Part shown: positions 57,993 through 64,000 of the stretch, one piece after another | How the letters are laid out: every line of letters begins with the position of its first letter | How positions within the stretch are numbered: the first letter of the stretch is position 1 | Source of the DNA: Pseudomonas nitroreducens NBRC 12694 | GTDB lineage: Bacteria; Pseudomonadota; Gammaproteobacteria; Pseudomonadales; Pseudomonadaceae | DNA length: 64,000 bases | Assembly (NCBI RefSeq): GCF_002091755.1 | Contig: NZ_BDAI01000002.1 | Location: 640,072-704,071, forward strand | Direction: 5' to 3' | The notes under the pieces: generated by a model | What the model was told of the DNA's origin: nothing | The model's database searches: none | What the model saw: the letters and a program-made list of their open reading frames with translations, nothing else | Made by a program: the position numbers and the translations under genes

Positions 57993-60389
57993 GTGAGTCG
58001 CACCCGCAATGCGCTGCAATCCCGGCACCCGGTGAAGCCCCTGGCCCGCCTGGTCCGCGCCACCGCCCTGGGCATGGTTCTGACCGCCACCGCCGTAGAG
58101 GCTGCGCCGGTCCGCATCGATATCCCGGCCCAGTCGCTGGCTTCCGCCCTGACCAGCCTGGGCACGCAGTCGAACCTGCAGATCGTCTTCAACCAGACCC
58201 AGGTGCAGAACCTGCGCGCCCCCGGTGTGCGCGGCGAGATGGAGCCCACCGCGGCGCTGGAGCGCCTGCTGCAAGGCACCGGCATCAAGTACCAGGTCGA
58301 AGGCAGCCGCGTGACCCTGCTGGGCGCCGATGCCGCCAGCGGCGACACCCTGAACCTGTCCGCCCAGGTCATCACCGGCGCCATCGAAGGTGAAGACAGC
58401 TATGTGCCGCGCACCTCCAACAGCGGCAGCAAGACCGACACCCCGTTGCTGGAAATCCCCCAGTCGATCTCGGTGATCACCCGCAAGCAGATGGACGCCC
58501 AGGGCGCCCAGACCGTGACCGAGGCGTTGCGCTACGTGCCCGGCGTCAAGGTGGAAGCCTATGGCCTGGACCCCAAGGGCTTCGACTGGATGTACATCCG
58601 CGGCTTCAATGCCCAGGCCACCAGTGACTACCTCAACGGCCTGCGTCAGCAGAACAACAGCTACGCGTTCTTTCGCAGCGAGCCCTATGCCTTCGAGCGC
58701 ATCGACGTGGTCCGTGGCCCGTCTTCCAGCCTGTTCGGCATGGGTGATGCCGGCGGCATCGTCAACCGCGTGAGCAAGAAGCCCACCGCCAACCACATCA
58801 ACGAAGTGGAACTGACCGGCGGCAACCATGACCGCAAGCAGGGCCAGTTCGACCTGGGCGGCGCGCTGGACGACCAGAACCAGTTCCTCTACCGCGTGGT
58901 GGGCCTGGCCCGCGATGCCAACACCCAGGCCGAATACGACGACGGCCACGAGGTCGAGGACGACCGCTACTACATCGCCCCGTCCTTCACCTGGGCGCCG
59001 GACGAAGACACCAGCCTGACCGTGCTCACTGACTTCCTGCGTGACCGCAACTCCGGCTCGATCTTCGACTACAGCGTCAACGGCCACCCCACCGGCACCC
59101 TGCTCGGCGATCACAGCTACAACCACTTCAGCCAGGACCAGTACACCCTGGGCTACGAGTTTCGCCACCGCCTGAACGACACCTGGGAATTCCGCCAGAA
59201 CGCCCGCTACGGCCAGGTCGACCTGGTGTTCGCCAACCTGCTGCCGCAACTGCAGGTCGGCCGCAACATCATCCGTACCGCTGACCGTTTCGATCAGCAC
59301 ATGGACACCTTCAATCTGGATAACCAGTTCCAGGCCAACTTCGACACCGGCGCGTTCAAACACACGCTGCTGATGGGCGTCGACTACAGCTGGCAGGACG
59401 CCGACATCGCTCGCTGGCGCACCCTGGGCCCGTCGCTGAACCTGGACAACCCGCAGTACGGCCAGAGCGTGCAGCGCCCGACCAAGGACACCACCCTCCC
59501 CGGCCAGGCCATCAACTACGACCAGACCATCCAGCAGGTGGGCGGCTACATCCAGGACCAGGTCAAGTTCGACGACCACTGGATCCTCACCGCCGGCGGC
59601 CGCTACGACTACGTGCGCAACGACCTCGACAGCCATACCAGCGCGCACACCATGCAGAAGGACAACGCCTTCACCGGCCGCGTCGGCCTGACCTACCTGA
59701 CCGATTTCGGCCTGGCGCCCTACGTCAGCTACTCGGAGTCCTTCGTACCCAACACCGGCATCACCGCCGACGGTGGCGCCTTCAAGGCCAGCGAAGCCCA
59801 CCAGTACGAAGCGGGCGTGAAGTTCCAGCCGGACGAAACCCTGCTGATCACCCTGGCCGCCTACGAGCTGACCAAGGAAAACATCCTTACCACCCAGCTC
59901 AACGCCAACGGTGTGCCGACCGGCTTCAGCGAGCCGACCGGCGAGCAGCGTTCGCGCGGCATCGAGGCCGAGTTGAAGGCCAAGCTGGATCAGAACTGGG
60001 ACCTGCTGGCCTCCTACACCTACACCAAGGCCAAGATCACCAGCAGCAACGACGGCAACGAGGGCAATCGCCCGGCCAACGTGCCCGAGCACATGGCCAA
60101 CGGCTGGCTGAACTACACCTTCCACGAAGGCGCGGTCGACGGTCTCTCCATCGGCGGCGGCGTGCGCTACACCGGCTCGCTCTACGGCAACAACGCCAAC
60201 ACCTACCACGTCGACAACTACACCCTGTTCGACGCCGGCGTGAGCTACCCGCTGAACAAGAACGTGACTCTCTCGGTGAACGCCCAGAACCTGCTGGACG
60301 AGGAATACGCAGCCACCTGCGACAGCCCGATCTCCTGCTACCCGGGCCTGCGCCGCACCGTCATGACCAGCGTGAAGTACAGCTGGTAA
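57993..60389 (+). CDS. TonB-dependent siderophore receptor with STN signalling domain
   Basis: A 798-residue FoxA/FiuA/FpvA-type outer-membrane receptor. The signal peptide ends about AVEAAPV. An STN signalling domain covers about 40-108 (IDIPAQSLASALTSLGTQSN, LQIVFNQTQVQNLR, ALERLLQGTGIKYQVEGSRV). The plug has LLEIPQSISVITRKQMDAQ, TVTEALRYVPGVKVEAYG, YIRGFNAQATSDYLNGLR, and RIDVVRGPSSSLFGMGDAGG. The barrel ends VMTSVKYSW. A GTG start has AGGAG seven bases upstream. The STN domain implies signalling to the FecR-like protein and FecI-like sigma factor at 54-55.8 kb. Ligand is probably a hydroxamate, by context. Confidence 0.92.
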   Translation: MSRTRNALQSRHPVKPLARLVRATALGMVLTATAVEAAPVRIDIPAQSLASALTSLGTQSNLQIVFNQTQVQNLRAPGVRGEMEPTAALERLLQGTGIKYQVEGSRVTLLGADAASGDTLNLSAQVITGAIEGEDSYVPRTSNSGSKTDTPLLEIPQSISVITRKQMDAQGAQTVTEALRYVPGVKVEAYGLDPKGFDWMYIRGFNAQATSDYLNGLRQQNNSYAFFRSEPYAFERIDVVRGPSSSLFGMGDAGGIVNRVSKKPTANHINEVELTGGNHDRKQGQFDLGGALDDQNQFLYRVVGLARDANTQAEYDDGHEVEDDRYYIAPSFTWAPDEDTSLTVLTDFLRDRNSGSIFDYSVNGHPTGTLLGDHSYNHFSQDQYTLGYEFRHRLNDTWEFRQNARYGQVDLVFANLLPQLQVGRNIIRTADRFDQHMDTFNLDNQFQANFDTGAFKHTLLMGVDYSWQDADIARWRTLGPSLNLDNPQYGQSVQRPTKDTTLPGQAINYDQTIQQVGGYIQDQVKFDDHWILTAGGRYDYVRNDLDSHTSAHTMQKDNAFTGRVGLTYLTDFGLAPYVSYSESFVPNTGITADGGAFKASEAHQYEAGVKFQPDETLLITLAAYELTKENILTTQLNANGVPTGFSEPTGEQRSRGIEAELKAKLDQNWDLLASYTYTKAKITSSNDGNEGNRPANVPEHMANGWLNYTFHEGAVDGLSIGGGVRYTGSLYGNNANTYHVDNYTLFDAGVSYPLNKNVTLSVNAQNLLDEEYAATCDSPISCYPGLRRTVMTSVKYSW

Positions 60390-60434
60390 GGCACGGGCGG
60401 AAGCGGCCCCGCGCCGGTTCCGCCTGCTGCTTCC

Positions 60435-60470
60435 GGGCTCCCTGTTCGCAGGGGGCCCTTTGTTGTTTCA
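60435..60470 (+). terminator. Rho-independent terminator after the receptor gene
   Basis: GGGCTCCCTG and CAGGGGGCCC pair (one G-U) with a TTCG loop, followed by the T-rich TTTGTTGTTT. Confidence 0.8.
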
Positions 60471-60503
60471 AGAGCCTGCTGTTTCAGAAGCCTGTTGTTT
60501 CAC
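60463..60503 (+). repeat. Three short direct repeats (YTGTTTCA)
   Basis: TTGTTTCA, CTGTTTCA and TTGTTTCA occur in a row; the last two are each preceded by GCCTG, with spacing of 15-17 bases. They follow the terminator and precede the FhuD-like gene. Probably slippage-born; no function assigned. Confidence 0.5.
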
Positions 60504-60517
60504 GCGAGGAGTAGTGC

Positions 60518-61423
60518 ATGTCCCTCACCCGTCGCCACCTGCTGCAGGGCCTCGCCCTGGGTGGCCTGGCCTGCGCCTGCGGCCTGCCGGTTTTCGCCGG
60601 TGAGCGCCTGACGCGGATCGTCGCGCTCAACTGGGTCGCCGCCGAGACGCTGCTGACCCTGGGCGTACCGCCGCTGGCGATTTCCGACGACCGCTATTAC
60701 CGGGTGCGCATGCCGACCATGGCTCTGCCGGAAAGCGTGCGTGACGTGGGCCCCTACTGGGAACCGAACCTCGAACTGATCCAGCAACTGCAGCCGCAAC
60801 TGATCCTCAGCGACCCGATGACGCCGACCTTGCAGCGTCGACTCAACGGCATTGCGCCGACCGAAAAGGTCGCTATCTACCCGGCTGCCGAGGGTGCCTG
60901 GAAAGCCACTACCGACTTCATGAACGACCTGGCGCGGCGACTCGGCGTCGAGCAGGCGGCTGCCGACTACATCGCCGCCGGCGAACAGCGCCTGGCCGAA
61001 CTGCGCGCAGAACTGGCCAAGCGCAGCCTGCCGCCGGTGTGCGTCGCCGTACTCAACCAGGACGGCCGCCACGCCGCTGTCTACGGCAGGAACAGCATGG
61101 TGCAGGACGTGCTCGACCGCCTCGGCGTCGAGAATGCCTGGCAAGGGCCGGTCGGCCCGGTGGGGCTGGCCATGGTCAGCATCGAACGCCTGGCCGAGCG
61201 CCCGGATGCGCACCTGGTCTACGTCGACATCCCCACCACCTCGGCACGACTGCAGAGCCTGCGGCAGCCCAACGACCTCTGGGCCAACCTGCCCGCCGTG
61301 CGCCAGGGGCACACGCTGACGCTGCAGCGCTTCTATCCCTACGCCGGCGCTGCCTCGGTGCTGGACCTGGCCGAACGCATCGCCGCTTACCTGGACAATG
61401 CCACGGAGGTCGCCCATGCCTGA
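60518..61423 (+). CDS. Periplasmic iron-siderophore binding protein (FhuD-like)
   Basis: A 301-residue protein of the FhuD group. The signal peptide contains a twin-arginine motif (SLTRRHLLQGLALGGLACAC), as in E. coli FhuD. Mature features are RIVALNWVAAETLLTLGVPP, YWEPNLELIQQLQPQLILSD, and LNGIAPTEKVAIYPAAEGAW. FhuD carries ferric hydroxamates to the FhuB permease. It overlaps the permease gene by 8 bp, which has CGGAGG upstream. The preceding terminator and repeats separate it from the receptor gene. Confidence 0.88.
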   Translation: MSLTRRHLLQGLALGGLACACGLPVFAGERLTRIVALNWVAAETLLTLGVPPLAISDDRYYRVRMPTMALPESVRDVGPYWEPNLELIQQLQPQLILSDPMTPTLQRRLNGIAPTEKVAIYPAAEGAWKATTDFMNDLARRLGVEQAAADYIAAGEQRLAELRAELAKRSLPPVCVAVLNQDGRHAAVYGRNSMVQDVLDRLGVENAWQGPVGPVGLAMVSIERLAERPDAHLVYVDIPTTSARLQSLRQPNDLWANLPAVRQGHTLTLQRFYPYAGAASVLDLAERIAAYLDNATEVAHA

Positions 61424-63425
61424 ATCGACCCTCGGACTCGCCGCACCACGCCGCGGCCTGCCGATTGGCCCGGCGCTCTGTACGCTGCTGCTGGCGCTCC
61501 TCGCCGCACTGCTGGTATTCCATGGCCTGCAAGGCGCCCTGCCCCGCGAACTCTGGTGGCAGGCCTTGTGGTCGCCGGACCTGGACGACGTGCGCCAGGT
61601 GCTGCTGCACTTCAGCTTCTTCCCGCGCCTGGCGGTGAGCCTGATGGCTGGCGCCGCGCTGGCCCTGGCCGGCACGCTGTTCCAGCAGATCCTCCGTAAC
61701 CCGCTGGCCGAGCCGGTGACGCTGGGCGTTTCCGCCGGCGCCAACCTGGCACTGTCGGCCGCCACCATATTCGCCCCGACGCTGCTGGTGCATGGCCTGG
61801 AAGCCGTCACCCTGACCGGCGCCGCGCTCGCCACCGCCCTGCTGTTCGCCTTTGCCTGGGGCCGCACGCTGTCACCGCTGCGTTTCATCCTCGCCGGCAT
61901 GGTCATCAGCCTCTATTGCGTGTCGCTCAACGCGCTGCTGGTGCTGTTCAACCACGACTACCTGATCGACCTGCTACTCTGGCAGGCCGGCTCGCTGAAC
62001 CAGAGTGGCTGGGACGGCGTGCTGTACCTCGCCCCGCGCCTCGCAGTGGCCATGGTCATCGCCCTGTTGATGGTGCGCCCGTTGGCAGCCCTGGGCCTGG
62101 AAGATGAAGGCGCGGCGGCGGTCGGCGTCAACCTGCGCCGGACCCGCGTGCTCGGTCTCGCCGTGGCGGTGGCGCTGAGTGCCTTCGTGACCAGTGCCGT
62201 AGGCATGCTCGCCTTCGTCGGCCTTGCCGCGCCGGCGATTGCCCGGCTGTGTGGTGCCCGCACGCTGAAGCAACGGCTGATCTGGGCGCCACTGCTGGGC
62301 GCTGCGCTCCTCTGCGTGGTGGACCAGATCGCCCGCGAGCTGTCGCGCTTCGCCGGGGAAATTCCCGCCGGCATCCTCACCGGCATTTTCAGCGTTCCGC
62401 TGCTGCTGTGGCTGCTCAGCCGCCAGCGCAGCGGCGGGATCATCCCGCGCCCGGCGCCGGCCAGGCCGCAGCGGGAGCATCCGTGGCGGCTGATCATCGG
62501 CATGGCCATCCTGCTCGCCTTGCTGACGCTGCCGGCGATCCACTTCGCGGTGGACGCCAACGGCTGGCACTGGGGCGACGCCGGTCTGAGCGACGCCATC
62601 GCGCAATGGCGCCTGCCGCGCGTACTCGGCTCGCTCGCCGCCGGCGCCATGCTGGCCGTCGCCGGACTGCTGGTGCAGCGCCTGACCGGTAACCCCATGG
62701 CCAGCCCGGAAGTCCTCGGCGCCACGTCCGGCGCGGCCATCGCCGTGCTGGTGCTGTTCCTGGTGATGCCGCAGCCGCAGGCCTACATGGTGCCAGCCGC
62801 CAGCATCGGCGCGCTGCTGACGCTCGGCCTGCTGCTGTGGTTCGCCTGGCGCAAGACGTTCAACGCCGAGCGGCTGCTGTTGACTGGCGTGTGCCTGACC
62901 ACCTTGTTGCACTCGTTGAGCACGTTGCTGCTGGCCAGCGGTGACCCGCGCATGACCGCGATGATGAGCTGGATGACCGGCTCGACCTATCAGGTGGATG
63001 TGACGTCCGCGAGCACCGGCCTGGTCGTCGGAGCGTTGATGATCGGTATCAGCCTGCTGCTGGCTCGCCCGCTAGACCTGCTGACCCTGGGCAACGGCAC
63101 CGCGACTGCGCTGGGCTTGCGGTTGCGCGGTAGCCACCTGGCAATCCTGCTGACCGCTGCGGTGTTGACCGCCACCGCTACCATCATCGTCGGCCCACTG
63201 AGCTTCGTCGGTCTGATCGGCCCGCACATCGCCCGCCACCTCGGCGTCCGCCGCGCCGCGCCGCAATTGCTCCTGAGCGCGCTGGCCGGAGCCGTGATCA
63301 TGGTGGTGGCGGACTGGCTGGGGCGGAACATCGCCTATCCCTGGCCGGTCTCTGCGGGGCTGCTGGCGGCGTTCATCGGTTGCCCGTACTTCCTCTGGCT
63401 GATGCATCGGGAACGGCGGGGCTGA
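61416..63425 (+). CDS. FhuB-like double iron-siderophore permease
   Basis: A 669-residue permease, twice the length of ordinary FecCD permeases and thus FhuB-like, with two homologous halves of about ten helices each. In the first half are AGAALALAGTLFQQILRNPL, AEPVTLGVSAGANLALSAAT, and AFVGLAAPAIARLCGART. In the second are AGAMLAVAGLLVQRLTGNPM, ASPEVLGATSGAAIAVLVLF, and SFVGLIGPHIARHLGVRR. It pumps ferric hydroxamate with FhuD and the distant FhuC-like ATPase. Complete in sequence. Confidence 0.94.
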   Translation: MPESTLGLAAPRRGLPIGPALCTLLLALLAALLVFHGLQGALPRELWWQALWSPDLDDVRQVLLHFSFFPRLAVSLMAGAALALAGTLFQQILRNPLAEPVTLGVSAGANLALSAATIFAPTLLVHGLEAVTLTGAALATALLFAFAWGRTLSPLRFILAGMVISLYCVSLNALLVLFNHDYLIDLLLWQAGSLNQSGWDGVLYLAPRLAVAMVIALLMVRPLAALGLEDEGAAAVGVNLRRTRVLGLAVAVALSAFVTSAVGMLAFVGLAAPAIARLCGARTLKQRLIWAPLLGAALLCVVDQIARELSRFAGEIPAGILTGIFSVPLLLWLLSRQRSGGIIPRPAPARPQREHPWRLIIGMAILLALLTLPAIHFAVDANGWHWGDAGLSDAIAQWRLPRVLGSLAAGAMLAVAGLLVQRLTGNPMASPEVLGATSGAAIAVLVLFLVMPQPQAYMVPAASIGALLTLGLLLWFAWRKTFNAERLLLTGVCLTTLLHSLSTLLLASGDPRMTAMMSWMTGSTYQVDVTSASTGLVVGALMIGISLLLARPLDLLTLGNGTATALGLRLRGSHLAILLTAAVLTATATIIVGPLSFVGLIGPHIARHLGVRRAAPQLLLSALAGAVIMVVADWLGRNIAYPWPVSAGLLAAFIGCPYFLWLMHRERRG

Positions 63426-63484
63426 ACGCAGCACGCCCAAGGTCATGCAGGGCGTGCAACCGCGAACCGTTGTCCGCCTTACGG

Positions 63485-64000
63485 TCAGGTCCCCTGCAGA
63501 GCGCGAGGACGATTGCTGCGGTCTTCGGCTCCGGCAGCGACGGCCCGCTGCAGCTGGAAATCGAACTCGATCTCGGCGAAGCGCCCTTCCACACCGCGCG
63601 CCTTGGCCGCCGCCGCGTCCTCGACGAAACGCAGCTCGCCGATCAGCCCGTCGCGGGTGGCATAGGCGAAGTCGTCCCACAGGTACTGGTCGCCGGCGAG
63701 ATTGATCTGTGTGGTCAGGTGGCGATGGCCCGGCGCGGAGATGAAGAAGTGGATGTGCGCCGGGCGCTGGCCGTGGCGGCCGAGTTGGTTCAGCAGCTCC
63801 TGGGTCGGCCGTCCGGCGGGCAGCCGTAGCCGCTGGGCACGATGCTGCGCGCCTGGTAGCGGCCTTCGGCGTCGGTGACGATGCGCCGGCGCAGGTTGTA
63901 CTCGGACTGGGTACTGTCGAAGTACGAGTAGGTGCCCTTGGTGTTGGCGTGCCAGAGGTCGACCACGGCACCGGCCAGCGGCTTGCCATCGAGGTCGAAG
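63485..64000 (-). pseudogene. catA: Catechol 1,2-dioxygenase, partial, with a one-base frameshift
   Basis: The last 170 codons or so of an intradiol dioxygenase read towards the left from the window edge. The first stretch gives FDLDGKPLAGAVVDLWHANT and GTYSYFDSTQSEYNLRRRIV through VPSGYGCPPDG; then one base is missing near 63807. After it the other frame continues as PTQELLNQLGRHGQRPAHIH and LTTQINLAGDQYLWDDFAYA to the stop. The iron-ligand histidines (RPAHIH) and a tyrosine (GYG) survive in the two frames. A sequencing error is possible. The 5' end lies beyond the window. CatA opens catechol to cis,cis-muconate. Confidence 0.82.

Noticed and set aside
57963..60209. A 748-codon minus-strand frame opposite the siderophore receptor
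   Set aside because: Same kind of antisense shadow, with no homology and no ribosome site.
60463..60503. Short repeats considered as a CRISPR array
   Set aside because: Only three 8-base units, no spacers of regular length and no cas genes.

Overview
The window is GC-rich chromosomal DNA from a gamma-proteobacterium, almost certainly a Pseudomonas of the P. aeruginosa / P. nitroreducens / P. citronellolis kind. Support comes from the itaconate gene order, a katE/KGG/glycogen stress neighbourhood, a complete pfeR-pfeS-pfeA-pfeE locus, a PvdA-type ornithine hydroxylase and several Pseudomonas-type inverted REP pairs (core GCGAGCAAGCTCGC). The species is inferred. No rRNA, tRNA, CRISPR array, intact insertion sequence or prophage was seen.

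Layout. (1) 1-4.2 kb: end of an itaconate-degradation operon (acyl-CoA dehydrogenase, MmgE/PrpD protein, itaconate CoA-transferase, citramalyl-CoA lyase), then a SulP permease. (2) 6.3-10.1 kb: an exported protein of unknown function, large-subunit catalase KatE and a truncated glycogen synthase. (3) 10.6-13.6 kb: a tightly overlapping four-gene minus-strand operon (GT2 glycosyltransferase, NodS-like methyltransferase, PIG-L deacetylase, divergent acyl-CoA dehydrogenase) whose product I do not know. (4) 14-22.5 kb: a stress and small-protein district (PRC-barrel, iron-permease-like protein, DapA-like aldolase, serine acetyltransferase, SsuD monooxygenase, several small unknowns, KGG protein, phosphoribosyltransferase). 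It holds two copies of an unusual paired palindrome. (5) 22.6-24.8 kb: a LacI regulator with an operator-like palindrome, then a scar in which a TonB-receptor 5' fragment abuts an SsuA 3' fragment.

(6) 25-30.7 kb: an amino-acid-type ABC importer without an ATPase gene, a DUF899 protein, a TPR/winged-helix regulator with a beta-propeller partner, and a membrane methyltransferase. (7) 30.7-36.1 kb: the ferric-enterobactin locus pfeRSAE with two Fur-box-like sites. (8) 36.1-37.9 kb: a divergent LysR / quinone oxidoreductase pair. (9) 38.2-45.0 kb: an ABC importer followed by a PLP enzyme, an RpiR regulator, a PuuE-like deacetylase and a dihydropyrimidinase, which looks like a cyclic-ureide catabolic cluster. 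(10) 45-49.3 kb: class IV aminotransferase / LysR pair, FKBP isomerase, UvrD-family helicase.

(11) 49.4-63.4 kb: a second iron district. It has a FhuC-like ATPase, FhuF-like reductase, IucB-type acyltransferase, ornithine N5-hydroxylase, divergent FecI/FecR pair, PvdE-like exporter, STN-containing TonB receptor and FhuD/FhuB-like importer. The genes could make, export, sense, import and reduce a hydroxamate siderophore, but no NRPS or NIS assembly enzyme lies here. (12) The window ends in a catechol 1,2-dioxygenase gene that reads with a one-base frameshift.

The most notable unexplained items are the paired GGTAACGCGTTACC elements (33 bp centre to centre at both loci), the PIG-L/NodS/GT2/dehydrogenase operon, the ureide-like cluster, and the siderophore cluster without an assembly enzyme.
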